A DNA stretch of 41,851 nt from an uncultured Woeseia sp. (GTDB lineage Bacteria > Pseudomonadota > Gammaproteobacteria > Steroidobacterales > Woeseiaceae), in assembly GCA_913031125.1 (NCBI GenBank), contig CAJWFK010000024.1, positions 1-41,851 of the forward strand. Direction: 5' to 3'. The notes below the pieces were generated by a model that saw only the letters and a program-made list of their open reading frames with translations, was not told the DNA's origin and searched no databases. A program made the translations under genes and the position numbers. This document shows, piece by piece, positions 24,514 through 32,595 of the stretch. How positions within the stretch are numbered: position 1 is the first letter of the stretch; each line of letters opens with the position of its first letter.

Positions 24514-26445
24514 TTGAAAAAAATCCTAGCTGCAACGTTAATGCTGATTATTGCCTCTGTGTCGAATGGCAACGAGAGTGACTTGTTTCCACAACCGGCT
24601 CAGCTTGCGTCTGATGTAGACTTTTGGGTAGCAATTTTTACAGGGTACACAACGACTGAGGGCGTGCTCCACGACAGTCATAATTTAGACATTGTTTATG
24701 AGAGATTGTCACTTCCAGATAACGCGAGCCGCCGCCAGCGACAAAGTGTTTCAGATCGACGGCGCCCACATTACAAGGAAATTTTACAAACACTGGCCAG
24801 TGGAAAGCGCGAAGGCCTGACGAAAGAAGAGCAGCGTGTTTTGGGTATGTGGCCGCCAAATGTTAGTGAGAAAGAGCTCCTTTTAGCGGCCAATAATATC
24901 CGATTCCAAGCTGGTTTATCGGATCGCTTTGCAGAAGGATTGCATCGCGCAGGACTCTACCGAGACTATATCAATGAAGAGTTCAAGCAACTTGGTATTC
25001 CAATTGAACTCGCTGCATTACCCCATGTTGAGTCTTCTTATGATCTTGATGCCAGATCGAATGCAGGAGCGTCTGGTATTTGGCAATTTACACGTGGCAC
25101 GGGACGCCGGTTCATGCAAGTGGATCATGTGCTTGATGAACGTAATGATCCGTTTTTAGCAACAATAGCCGCCGGAAAATTGTTGAGTTATAACCATTCA
25201 ATCACCGGCAATTGGCCGATGGCTATAACAGCTTACAATCATGGCCTTTCTGGTGTGCGCCGTGCTATGCGCCTTTACGGCGACAATAACCTGATTGATA
25301 TTCTTCGTCATTATGATGGACGCGCATTTGGTTTTTCATCCCGCAATTTCTATGTTGCTTTTCTTGCTGCGAAAGAAGTAGACCAGAATCCTGATGTCTA
25401 TTTCCCTGGCCTAAAACCGGCTGAGCCCATCGAATATTCGCAATACCGTTTGAAAAAATATATACCGGTGAATCAACTCACAACATTCTTGGGCATCAGT
25501 GATAGTGATTTGGCACGGCATAATCCCGCTTTGCAACGAACGATTTGGCAGGGTAGTAAATATTTACCCAAAGGCTACACGCTTCGTGTACCAGCCAGTC
25601 TGATAAAGAACTCTTTGCAGACCCTTATTGATAGTCTGTCTCCCGATATATTTTTTAATCAACAGTTGGCTGACCTTTTTCATACTGTTGCGCGCGGAGA
25701 TACTCTTTCAGAAATCGCAGATGTGTATGAGACAAAGGTATCAACGCTAGTAACCCTTAATAATCTTACGAACAGACACCGTATCAGAGCTGGACAAAAG
25801 CTTCGCTTACCTGCAGCTGGGCCCGCACCGATTTCTGAGTCGTCGATGGTTGTTCGATCTTCACCGCCAGTAACGGGGAGAAACGGCGGGGCCCCTTTGA
25901 CGGAAACTTCTATAACAAAAGCTACTGATGCCAGTATAGGAGCGTTAACTAATGCAACGGAAAAAATGAAGGTGGTGGGTGATCCGGCGGGCACAAGGGC
26001 GCTTCTATCTGATCCTGGTGATTACGCGGTCGATGCTGATCATACGATAGAAATTCAAGCGCTAGAGACGCTTGGCCATTATTCCGATTGGCTCAATGTC
26101 AGAACACAGCGCTTAAGGGATATAAACAACATGTCATTTCGAACTCCAGTCGAAATTGGTAAGCGTATAACACTTGATTTTAGTAACGTTAGTCTAGAGA
26201 GCTTTGAAGAGCTTCGCAGTAATTATCATCGTCAACAACAGGATATCTTTTTTCGCACGTATACGATTACGGATGTTCGTCAGCATGTTATACGCAAGGG
26301 GGAGTCTGTTTGGGAATTATCTTTGCGTGAGTACGGGGTGCCTGTTTGGTTATTTCGCCAGTACAATCCGGAGCTTGATATGCACAATGTGACTTGGGGA
26401 ACTCGCCTGAGGTTTCCGGTGCTCACCGAAAATAAGCAAACTTAA
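24514..26445 (+). CDS. mltD: Membrane-bound lytic murein transglycosylase D with LysM modules
   Basis: Periplasmic lytic transglycosylase that cleaves peptidoglycan to anhydro-muropeptides, 643 residues. It has an N-terminal signal peptide (no lipobox cysteine seen), then the SLT domain with catalytic E173 in 'LPHVESSYD', 'SNAGASGIWQFTRGTGRRF', 'NDPFLATIAAGKLL' and 'NWPMAITAYNHGLSGVRRA'. The C-terminal half carries LysM-type modules, clearest at 'HTVARGDTLSEIADVYE' (about 390-435) and 'HVIRKGESVWELSLREYG' (about 590-635), with one or two degenerate ones between. It starts at TTG 24514 with AAGG 8 nt upstream. The E. coli protein is shorter (about 450) with two LysM. Confidence 0.94.
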   Translation: MKKILAATLMLIIASVSNGNESDLFPQPAQLASDVDFWVAIFTGYTTTEGVLHDSHNLDIVYERLSLPDNASRRQRQSVSDRRRPHYKEILQTLASGKREGLTKEEQRVLGMWPPNVSEKELLLAANNIRFQAGLSDRFAEGLHRAGLYRDYINEEFKQLGIPIELAALPHVESSYDLDARSNAGASGIWQFTRGTGRRFMQVDHVLDERNDPFLATIAAGKLLSYNHSITGNWPMAITAYNHGLSGVRRAMRLYGDNNLIDILRHYDGRAFGFSSRNFYVAFLAAKEVDQNPDVYFPGLKPAEPIEYSQYRLKKYIPVNQLTTFLGISDSDLARHNPALQRTIWQGSKYLPKGYTLRVPASLIKNSLQTLIDSLSPDIFFNQQLADLFHTVARGDTLSEIADVYETKVSTLVTLNNLTNRHRIRAGQKLRLPAAGPAPISESSMVVRSSPPVTGRNGGAPLTETSITKATDASIGALTNATEKMKVVGDPAGTRALLSDPGDYAVDADHTIEIQALETLGHYSDWLNVRTQRLRDINNMSFRTPVEIGKRITLDFSNVSLESFEELRSNYHRQQQDIFFRTYTITDVRQHVIRKGESVWELSLREYGVPVWLFRQYNPELDMHNVTWGTRLRFPVLTENKQT

Positions 26446-26454
26446 TGCGCCAAG

Positions 26455-26856
26455 ATGAAGCATTCTTTTTTGATTTTTTTTATTCGTCTAATGAGTGTAG
26501 TTTTTGTTACCGTTGGGGCCATGATTTATGTTTTGAAGGTTGAGTCTGGTGTGGCTTATCCTTTTCGTAATTTGGTGCCGATGCTGGTAGTAATATTATT
26601 AACTGCCATTACCCTGAAAAAAGGTGGTGGACAGTGGGCCGCAGCAGGATGGTGTTGGCCACTTGGGACGCTGGGGTTTGCTATCCCAGCTATCGGATTA
26701 TCACTCTATTTGCACTATGGTTACGAGGTGGACCTGAATGGTATGTATAGCGAATCTATATATCCTAACGAAGTTTTCAGATACTTACCTTTCTATACTA
26801 TTTTCGCCGGTTTCATCGGATTTGCTATCGGGTGGATCATAGGAAAAAAAATATAA
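26455..26856 (+). CDS. Four-helix membrane protein, unknown
   Basis: A 133-residue protein with about four transmembrane helices: 'FLIFFIRLMSVVFVTVGAMIYVL', 'LVPMLVVILLTAITL', 'WCWPLGTLGFAIPAIGLSLYLHYG', and 'FYTIFAGFIGFAIGWIIG'. A polar loop 'EVDLNGMYSESIYPNEVFRYL' lies before the last helix. It starts 9 nt after the mltD stop, so it is probably cotranscribed with mltD. No family recognised. Confidence 0.68.
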   Translation: MKHSFLIFFIRLMSVVFVTVGAMIYVLKVESGVAYPFRNLVPMLVVILLTAITLKKGGGQWAAAGWCWPLGTLGFAIPAIGLSLYLHYGYEVDLNGMYSESIYPNEVFRYLPFYTIFAGFIGFAIGWIIGKKI

Positions 26857-26954
26857 TTGGGAAATGCTAAATTCACTTCGTTTATTCGGATTCATTGGAA
26901 TACGATATTTGTGGTAGTGGGAGAGTTATTTTTTTTGGTAATTAACTTTGCATA

Positions 26955-26967
26955 AATGATTATCATT
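26955..26967. promoter_or_regulatory. Fur-box-core-like palindrome over a start codon
   Basis: AATGATTATCATT is a 6-1-6 perfect palindrome. Read on the minus strand (AATGATAATCATT) it equals the 13-bp core of the 19-bp enterobacterial Fur consensus. The three flanking bases on each side do not match. It overlaps the ATG of the L,D-transpeptidase gene, an unusual but known place for repressor sites. Fur binding is inference. Confidence 0.4.
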
Positions 26968-27468
26968 GATAAGCCCATCATTTCAGTATTTGTTGCGTTG
27001 ACGGCTGTCATAGTCGCCAATTCCAGTATGGCGAACGAATTCCCTTTGGCTGAAAAGGTCCTCGTAGAAAAAGGTAAGCGTCAGCTCCATTTGCTCCGTG
27101 AAGATAAGCCCTTCCGTACTTTTAAGATAGCACTCGGAGTAGAGCCTGTTGGTGACAAGTTTATGGAGGGTGACCAAAAAACTCCGGAAGGTGAGTACAT
27201 ACTCGATGCTAGAAATCCGAACAGCGAATTTTTCCTGTCTATTCATATCTCGTATCCGAATTCAACTGACATTGCAGAGGCTCAGAGGATGGGCGTCAAC
27301 CCTGGAGGTCAAATCATGATTCACGGACAGCCAAACTTTCCTACTTTCTCGCAGGCATATTATGAACGGGAGGATTGGACGAATGGCTGTATAGCCGTTT
27401 CAAATTCGGACATGATCGATATTTGGCTAATGACGCCGAAAATGATTCCTATAGAAATCGTACCCTAA
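26956..27468 (+). CDS. L,D-transpeptidase family protein (YkuD domain)
   Basis: Secreted enzyme of the YkuD family, 170 residues, that forms or edits peptidoglycan cross-links or attaches proteins. Seen: a signal peptide ('IISVFVALTAVIVANSSMA'), 'VEKGKRQLHLLRED' and 'FKIALGVEPVGDK' at the domain start, 'QKTPEGEYILD', the conserved H123 in 'IMIHGQP', and the catalytic C145 in 'DWTNGCIAVSN'. The usual SxGC is TNGC here, which is within family variation. An in-frame stop directly before the ATG fixes the start; no ribosome site is visible. The neighbouring MltD also acts on peptidoglycan. Confidence 0.92.
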   Translation: MIIIDKPIISVFVALTAVIVANSSMANEFPLAEKVLVEKGKRQLHLLREDKPFRTFKIALGVEPVGDKFMEGDQKTPEGEYILDARNPNSEFFLSIHISYPNSTDIAEAQRMGVNPGGQIMIHGQPNFPTFSQAYYEREDWTNGCIAVSNSDMIDIWLMTPKMIPIEIVP

Positions 27469-27600
27469 TTGTAGCTTGGTCCATTAATTATATATGAGCA
27501 TATGTTGCCTGTTCGCAGTTTTCTAATTAAGTTAAAACGCAGAGTTTCGGCCAAATAATTGAGTGCGCAAAGTCACGTTCTTTACCTGTGATGTAGTTCC

Positions 27601-27606
27601 TATAAT
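27601..27606 (+). promoter_or_regulatory. Perfect -10 box upstream of a small gene
   Basis: TATAAT at 27601-27606, 54 nt before the ATG at 27661. No good -35 hexamer is seen at the normal distance (the best is TTCTTT at 27578-27583, 17 nt away). Likely promoter of the 85-residue gene. Nothing else was recognised in the 192-nt gap 27469-27660. Confidence 0.4.
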
Positions 27607-27660
27607 ATTTTCCCTGTACCACTTACCATCGGCTTATAGAATTTAGATGAGAACTTGCAC

Positions 27661-27918
27661 ATGGAAGATAGTAAGTACAAGGCTTGGAAGCGGTTATATA
27701 GTAATAATGAAGATCGGGTGGTTGTAAATGCTCCAGATATGTCCAGTCAGATGCCGGGTAGTATCGTAGGCGGTGACGGTTGGCAGCATTACCGGCAGTG
27801 GATTTCAAAAACACCTTCCCCCGGCTCTCATCGTACAGGTGTTGATCCAGCCGTCTACACTTGGAAGGGCTATCGAGTTTGGACTGAGCAAGTCAAACGA
27901 AATTGGCGCGATAACTAA
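27661..27918 (+). CDS. Small aromatic-rich hypothetical protein
   Basis: An 85-residue frame from ATG 27661 (a TTG two codons upstream is also in frame). The composition looks protein-like: 'YKAWKRLYSNNEDRVVV', 'GGDGWQHYRQWISKTPSPGSHR', 'AVYTWKGYRVWTEQVKRNWRDN', with six tryptophans. No signal peptide or membrane segment. A perfect -10 box lies 54 nt upstream. No family recognised; it stands alone. Confidence 0.5.
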   Translation: MEDSKYKAWKRLYSNNEDRVVVNAPDMSSQMPGSIVGGDGWQHYRQWISKTPSPGSHRTGVDPAVYTWKGYRVWTEQVKRNWRDN

Positions 27919-28133
27919 AGCAGCTCATATACGATTAATGGCATTAGCTGTAACGCTTTGGATTCGGTTATTTTGTAAATTTCGAAATGTAGTAGTGTAG
28001 AAATTCGATATTGAGTATGAAAAGTTTTCAAACATTCTGTTCGTTAGGTATAGCAAGCTGTGATCTGACTCACGGTAGATTTAATTAAGCATGGCTATAG
28101 TGTTCGAATGGAGAGGGAAGTAAACACGGAAGT

Positions 28134-28322
28134 ATGGCTAAAAATTGTCCAGATAATTCGTCACCACTAGTGGCATTGAAACGAAAGTCAGCACAACAGC
28201 GTTGGGAAGTTTTCCACAGAGCAATTTCGTATGCAAAAAACTCCAACTCGGTGAGGGTGCAAGACACCGAAAAAAGCGTGCTAGTTAAATCCTCGACACC
28301 GATTATGAAAGTCGTTAAGTAG
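28134..28322 (+). CDS. Doubtful small basic protein
   Basis: A 62-residue frame rich in Lys, Ser and Arg ('LVALKRKSAQQRWEVFHRAISYAKNSNSVRV', then 'TEKSVLVKSSTPIMKVVK'). A GGAAG stretch lies 1 nt before the ATG, too close for a normal ribosome site; GAGAGG is about 20 nt upstream, too far. It could be a real small basic protein or a chance frame in a gene-poor region. No family recognised. Confidence 0.3.
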   Translation: MAKNCPDNSSPLVALKRKSAQQRWEVFHRAISYAKNSNSVRVQDTEKSVLVKSSTPIMKVVK

Positions 28323-28379
28323 CAGAAGAAGCGAGTGCTCTGTAACAATACTGTTGATATCTAAGATTAAGGTACTGTT

Positions 28380-28394
28380 ACCAAATTATTTGGT
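28380..28394. promoter_or_regulatory. 7-1-7 palindrome in the msrB promoter region
   Basis: ACCAAATTATTTGGT is a perfect inverted repeat around one centre base. A -10-like TACAAT (28410-28415) follows after 15 nt, so the palindrome covers the -35 position, a common place for a repressor or a class II activator. It is about 106 nt before the msrB start. The binding protein is unknown. Confidence 0.5.
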
Positions 28395-28499
28395 GTGCCC
28401 AAAACTTGTTACAATAGTCCCTGACCAGTTACCAAGATAGTTTTTAAATCGTATAGATTGCGATATCGCTGGATGTCATCCGGGAGGTAGACTCATAGT

Positions 28500-28883
28500 A
28501 TGGCCGAGAAAGCACTTAAAGACCGTTTGAGCGATGAGCAGTATCGTGTGACACAAGAGAAAGGCACGGAGCGACCATTTTCCGGTGAATATAATGATCA
28601 TAAAGAAGACGGCTATTACACTTGTGTCTGTTGTGGGAAGAAATTATTTCACGCAGAACATAAGTATGATTCTGGTACTGGCTGGCCAAGTTACTGGGAT
28701 ACTGCAAAAGATAGTGTCAAGACCCTTCCGGAACCAGATCAAAGGCCAGGAAGGTTCTGCGAAGAGGTGCTGTGCGGTAATTGCAGTGCACATTTAGGCC
28801 ATGTATTTAAAGATGGACCTGAGCCTACCGGGTTGCGTTACTGTATCAATTCGGCATCGTTAAATTTTAAGGCTTCACGATAA
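28500..28883 (+). CDS. msrB: Peptide methionine-(R)-S-oxide reductase
   Basis: Repairs R-form methionine sulfoxide in oxidised proteins, 127 residues. Seen: zinc-binding Cys pairs C42/C45 ('YTCVCCGKKLF') and C92/C95 ('LCGNCSAHLGHVF'), the conserved 'YDSGTGWPSYW', and the catalytic C115 in 'GLRYCINSASLNF'. GGAGGT lies 11 nt upstream of ATG 28500. It is followed by the FKBP gene on the same strand (38 nt), consistent with a small protein-repair and folding unit. Confidence 0.96.
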   Translation: MAEKALKDRLSDEQYRVTQEKGTERPFSGEYNDHKEDGYYTCVCCGKKLFHAEHKYDSGTGWPSYWDTAKDSVKTLPEPDQRPGRFCEEVLCGNCSAHLGHVFKDGPEPTGLRYCINSASLNFKASR

Positions 28884-28921
28884 CGGCATAGTATGTTTAA
28901 GACTTCCCATGGAGAATTATC

Positions 28922-29443
28922 CTGAAAAGACGGTTACTTATAATTATTTTGTCGATCGTTTTACCAATTATCGTTTTGGTGGCTTATCAAAACCAAGATC
29001 GGGATTTGCCTAATATTCAAGCAGTTCCTGACAACAAGGCAATGATAAATCCTTCAGATTTTGAATCTGTTGCCATAAGAGGTGGGTTAACCAGTAAGAC
29101 CCTATTGGTTGGCGATGGCCCCGTTATAGAATCTGGTGCTACAGCTATCGTTCATTACACTGGTTGGTTATTTGACTCAGAAGCGACTTATAACCGTGGC
29201 ATTCAGTTCGATAGTTCTGTAGATCGTGGTGCGGCGTTCCGCTTTCCAATCGGTGAAGGGAGAGTGATTAGTGGCTGGGATTACGGGGTTATCGGCATGC
29301 GGGTTGGGGAAGTAAGGGAACTAACAATAGCGCCGGAAATGGCTTACGGACAGCGTGGTGCGGGCGGTATAATTCCACCAGAGGCAACACTAATATTTGT
29401 TGTAGAGCTGCTCGGTATTGAGGGGCAAGAGGACGGAGCTTAA
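28922..29443 (+). CDS. FKBP-type peptidyl-prolyl isomerase, exported, probable CTG start
   Basis: A 173-residue prolyl isomerase, membrane-anchored or periplasmic. The FKBP domain occupies the C-terminal two thirds: 'GATAIVHYTGWLFD', 'FRFPIGEGRVISGWDYGVIGMRVGEVRELTIAPEMAYG', 'IPPEATLIFVVELLGI'. The first conventional codon in frame is TTG at 28949, but that would cut the signal sequence. Starting at CTG 28922 gives 'KRRLLIIILSIVLPIIVLVAY', an ideal basic plus hydrophobic leader, with GGAG 7 nt upstream. An in-frame stop lies at 28898. CTG is a rare but known bacterial start. An overlapping ATG at 28909 is in another frame and gives no protein-like product. Confidence 0.88.
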   Translation: MKRRLLIIILSIVLPIIVLVAYQNQDRDLPNIQAVPDNKAMINPSDFESVAIRGGLTSKTLLVGDGPVIESGATAIVHYTGWLFDSEATYNRGIQFDSSVDRGAAFRFPIGEGRVISGWDYGVIGMRVGEVRELTIAPEMAYGQRGAGGIIPPEATLIFVVELLGIEGQEDGA

Positions 29444-29480
29444 ACGGCGGCTAAAGTCAGCAGGACAGGACTCAGTTAAT

Positions 29481-30245
29481 TCATCCATTTTTAGGACGCC
29501 CATTGCTTTTCTCTTGCTCAAGGTCACGGGCTTGTCCTATCCAGTCTTCACGGTAAATTCGGCTTCGGAAACCCTTGAGTTGTTGAGCTAGGTTCTCCAT
29601 CTCGTATTCAGTTAGGTCCGCAATCTGACGGAATTTGTAAAAACCAAAATCGTTGAAGATTTTCTCGATTGATGGCCCTATTCCTCTAATTATTTTTAAG
29701 TCATCCTTATCAGGATGAATATCATCGCTATTTTGAGGAGACCCAATTGAAACAATCCTTTTTATTTGTTGTGCATGTGTATCTGTGTTTTCTTCAGAGG
29801 GTTTGTAATCTTTAACATTTCCCCTTTGGGTCCCTGGATCGGTTTCATTGCCACCTGTCACGGCAGAAAAATATTGTAACTTGTCTTTTAGTTCTTCCTT
29901 TTCAGATACCGTTAGTTCCAAATTTTCCCGCATATCATTGAAGCGTTGTTGTAATTCGTTACCGTTAGTAATGGCCAACTGTAAAGCATCGGACAATTTT
30001 CTCGTGTCGGCCCTATGAGTGTCTTGTAAGGATCTATATTTACTTACCTGCTCCATGAGATTCTTGTTTTCATCTGCTAGCCGCGCACCTTCAGACTTCT
30101 TTCGCTCGAGTTCTTGGTGCAAGGTAGCGTTAGCAGAGATCTTTTCTTTTACACATCGATCTGCACGATACATCCACCCGAGAATAGCACCAATTATTAG
30201 TCCGAGTGCGAGCAAATAAATGGGTACATTAGGCAATATAGGCAT
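29481..30245 (-). CDS. Membrane-anchored coiled-coil protein with C-terminal helix-hairpin-helix domain
   Basis: A 254-residue protein: an N-terminal transmembrane helix ('PIYLLALGLIIGAILGWMY'), a long coiled coil (about residues 30-125, 'ELERKKSEGARLADENKNLMEQV' onward), a linker, and at about 180-240 the helix-hairpin-helix domain 'DLKIIRGIGPSIEKIFNDFGFYKFRQIADL' ending in 'FRSRIYREDWIGQARDL'. This HhH motif also occurs fused to ribosomal L21-like and NADH dehydrogenase subunits in other bacteria; the exact role is unknown. It lies 29 nt downstream of rocD on the same strand. Confidence 0.83.
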   Translation of the reverse strand: MPILPNVPIYLLALGLIIGAILGWMYRADRCVKEKISANATLHQELERKKSEGARLADENKNLMEQVSKYRSLQDTHRADTRKLSDALQLAITNGNELQQRFNDMRENLELTVSEKEELKDKLQYFSAVTGGNETDPGTQRGNVKDYKPSEENTDTHAQQIKRIVSIGSPQNSDDIHPDKDDLKIIRGIGPSIEKIFNDFGFYKFRQIADLTEYEMENLAQQLKGFRSRIYREDWIGQARDLEQEKSNGRPKNG

Positions 30246-30274
30246 TCCAGTTTTCCCAGCGTAAACTTCAGATC

Positions 30275-31492
30275 TTACGAAGCTAGTCTCAATTTATCCA
30301 TTTCGGCTACTACTTCCTTAATTTGACTCACAGCCCAATCTATCTCTTCTTGTTCTACGATCAAGGGAGGGGCTAGCCGGACGACTGTCTCGTGAGTTTC
30401 TTTAGTCAAAATGCCACGGCCCATAAGACGCTCGCAGATTTCACGTGCGCTTCCCAGAGTAGGATCTACTTCTATGCCTACCCATAGGCCACTTCCACGG
30501 ACTTCGGCAATAAGCGGACTCTCAATTTTTGCTACTTCGTTAAGAAGGTACTCACCAAGTTCGTAGCTGCGTTTTGCAAATTGTTCCTCGACTATTACAT
30601 TCAGTGCTTCAATACCAACAGCTGCTGCCAAAGGATTGCCACCAAACGTACTACCATGCGTACCAGGTACGAATATCTCCATCACTTCTTTTTTGGCAAG
30701 CAGCATTGATACTGGAAGAATGCCACCACCCAATGCTTTGCCCAAGATTAATGCATCAGGCTTCACATTTTCATGATCGCAAGCCAAGAATTTTCCAGTT
30801 CTACCTAGGCCGGTTTGTATTTCATCGGCAATAAGCAAAACATTCTTATCTCTGCAAATTTTGTGGCACCGTTTAAGATAACCATCTGGTGGAATGATAA
30901 TGCCACCTTCTCCCTGCATAGGTTCAACTAAGAAGGCTGCGGTATTTGCTGTTATCGCATCAGCCAGCGCATCGGAATCTCCATACGTCACCACCTTAAA
31001 TCCTGGCGTCAGAGGCCCGAAATTCTTTTGGTATTCGTCTTCGTCTGAAAAAGAGATGATAGTAGTCGTTCGTCCATGAAAATTACCCGTACAGACGATT
31101 ATTTCGGCTTTATTCTCAGGGATTCCCTTAATCTCATAACCCCAGCGACGGGCTGCTTTAACCGCTGTTTCTACCGCTTCGGCCCCGGTATTCATCGGTA
31201 AAGCCATGTCTTGCCCAGTCAAGTTACACGCGAGTTGAAGAAAAGAGCCAAGCTTATCGGTATAGAATGCACGCGAAACAATAGAAAGAATTTCCGCCTG
31301 TTTATTTAAGGCAGCTACTAGACGAGGGTGCCCATGACCATGGCTCACCGCTGAATAGGCGCTCATTAAATCCATATATTTTCGCCCACGATCATCCCAT
31401 ACATAAACGCCTTTCCCGCGAACTAGGACGACCGGAAGAGGGTGGTAATTGTGAGCACAATATTGATTTTCTAAGTCATAACTAGATTTCAT
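30275..31492 (-). CDS. rocD: Ornithine aminotransferase
   Basis: PLP enzyme (class III) that converts ornithine and 2-oxoglutarate to glutamate-5-semialdehyde (spontaneously P5C) and glutamate. The 405-residue protein follows RocD closely: 'AHNYHPLPVVLVRGKGVYVWDDRGRKYMDLMSAYSAVSHGH', 'MNTGAEAVETAVKAARRWGY', 'DEIQTGLGRTGKF', and the PLP lysine in 'LILGKALGGGILPVS', then 'THGSTFGGNPLAAAVG'. RocD, rather than ArgD, is favoured by the N-terminus and the 'NTGAEAVETA' motif. It is 9 nt after the DUF4426 gene and three genes after proC, which uses its product. Long operon from yggS. Confidence 0.93.
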   Translation of the reverse strand: MKSSYDLENQYCAHNYHPLPVVLVRGKGVYVWDDRGRKYMDLMSAYSAVSHGHGHPRLVAALNKQAEILSIVSRAFYTDKLGSFLQLACNLTGQDMALPMNTGAEAVETAVKAARRWGYEIKGIPENKAEIIVCTGNFHGRTTTIISFSDEDEYQKNFGPLTPGFKVVTYGDSDALADAITANTAAFLVEPMQGEGGIIIPPDGYLKRCHKICRDKNVLLIADEIQTGLGRTGKFLACDHENVKPDALILGKALGGGILPVSMLLAKKEVMEIFVPGTHGSTFGGNPLAAAVGIEALNVIVEEQFAKRSYELGEYLLNEVAKIESPLIAEVRGSGLWVGIEVDPTLGSAREICERLMGRGILTKETHETVVRLAPPLIVEQEEIDWAVSQIKEVVAEMDKLRLAS

Positions 31493-31501
31493 GCTAGATC
31501 C

Positions 31502-31975
31502 TTAATCTATATAGAATTTCGACTCGAAACGAATCTGGGAATTTTCTGCAGTATCTTCGGGTATTACTTCTATATCGAATATCAGGGTTTCGTGATTGGC
31601 GACCGATGTTTCGCCGATATAGTAGATAGCTTCCTTATCGTGGAGCATTCTTAGGGTAAAGTTTTTGCGCTGACCCGCCAGATTGGTCGCTTTGACACTT
31701 ATGTTTGCCGAGACTGGTATTTGAGTCATATTTTCCACGACAGCTATGTTGAGTAGGGCCGTATTTTTACTTTGCGATATTTTATATTTGCGGGCTACTT
31801 CTAATGGTAGCTGGTTAGTTAATTGCGCACTGAAATGGATTGAGTAATTTCCAATATCGATGAAAGTTGGGCGTGCGGTTTGTGCTAAAGGAATGGCAGC
31901 ATTCTCATTAATTCCGCCACAGCTATTAAGGACTGTCAGCGCTAATGTAATAATTATTAGTTTAAAAGGGATCAT
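31502..31975 (-). CDS. DUF4426-family lipoprotein
   Basis: A 157-residue protein with a lipobox-like signal ('IIITLALTVLNSCGG'), so probably anchored in the outer or inner membrane through its cysteine, followed by a beta-rich domain ('NYSIHFSAQLTNQLPLEVARKYKI', 'TALLNIAVVEN', 'VSANISVKATNLAGQ'). The pattern fits DUF4426, found in gammaproteobacteria beside yggT, proC or metX/metW, as here. Function unknown. Confidence 0.82.
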   Translation of the reverse strand: MIPFKLIIITLALTVLNSCGGINENAAIPLAQTARPTFIDIGNYSIHFSAQLTNQLPLEVARKYKISQSKNTALLNIAVVENMTQIPVSANISVKATNLAGQRKNFTLRMLHDKEAIYYIGETSVANHETLIFDIEVIPEDTAENSQIRFESKFYID

Positions 31976-32023
31976 CCTAGGGGTCCGTCTTCTGACCTTA
32001 GAAATATATTTGGGCAGTTTTGC

Positions 32024-32572
32024 TTACATCAAGAGTGGCTTATAGGATTGCAAAATGATAACTCCGGCTTGCAACAAAACAATTGCGAAGATCGGAGATA
32101 TATCGAGGCCTCCAATTGGCGGTACCAGCTGCCGGAAAGGTCTCAGAATGGGTTCCGCAATAGTGGCGAGCATGGTTGTGACCGGATTATAGCTATGTGG
32201 TGATACCCAGCTAAGAATAATCCGAATAAGAATTACAAAGAAAATCATATTCAGACTTAATATGGCTAGTTCTACGATAGATTGAACACCAATGGCGGCA
32301 GCACTTGCTTCGGTACCTCGTAACTGCAGTAGCAGGCTAATAAGCAGATACTGGATGATCAATGCTGCCGTTAGTGTTGAAGTATCAATTCTGCCAAATG
32401 AGGGAATTACACGGCGGAGTGGTATAACGAGCGGCGATGTTAGACGGAGCACACCTTGAGCAACTGGATTACGAAAGTCCGCTCTAAAGAGTGGTAGCCA
32501 GAAACGCATTAATAGTATTAGGAGATATAACTCCGTAAGTGTCCTAATAATGAAATCGATAGCATTTAGCAT
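32024..32572 (-). CDS. yggT: YggT family membrane protein
   Basis: Membrane protein of 182 residues made of two YGGT repeats. Each repeat has an Arg-Pro-rich amphipathic part ('LRLTSPLVIPLRRVIPSFGRIDTST' and 'IAEPILRPFRQLVPPIGGLDISP') followed by hydrophobic helices. It is in the conserved yggS-proC-yggT gene order. Proposed roles include osmotic shock tolerance and membrane or cell-division assembly; none is firmly shown for this lineage. The gap to proC is 23 nt. Confidence 0.93.
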   Translation of the reverse strand: MLNAIDFIIRTLTELYLLILLMRFWLPLFRADFRNPVAQGVLRLTSPLVIPLRRVIPSFGRIDTSTLTAALIIQYLLISLLLQLRGTEASAAAIGVQSIVELAILSLNMIFFVILIRIILSWVSPHSYNPVTTMLATIAEPILRPFRQLVPPIGGLDISPIFAIVLLQAGVIILQSYKPLLM

Positions 32573-32595
32573 CTGCTCTGGGCCCTCCGGTTAAG

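Larger units (their letters stand above)
27919..28499. other. Mostly gene-poor 581-nt stretch
   Basis: No recognised gene apart from a doubtful 62-codon frame (28134-28322). It contains the 15-bp palindrome and promoter-like sequence in front of msrB. The first 215 nt (27919-28133) are AT-rich, with no inverted repeat or open frame I would defend. Confidence 0.5.

Noticed and set aside
28909..29017. ATG-started frame in front of the FKBP gene suggesting a frameshift
   Set aside because: The FKBP frame is intact from its CTG with a full signal sequence; the overlapping frame is short and not protein-like.
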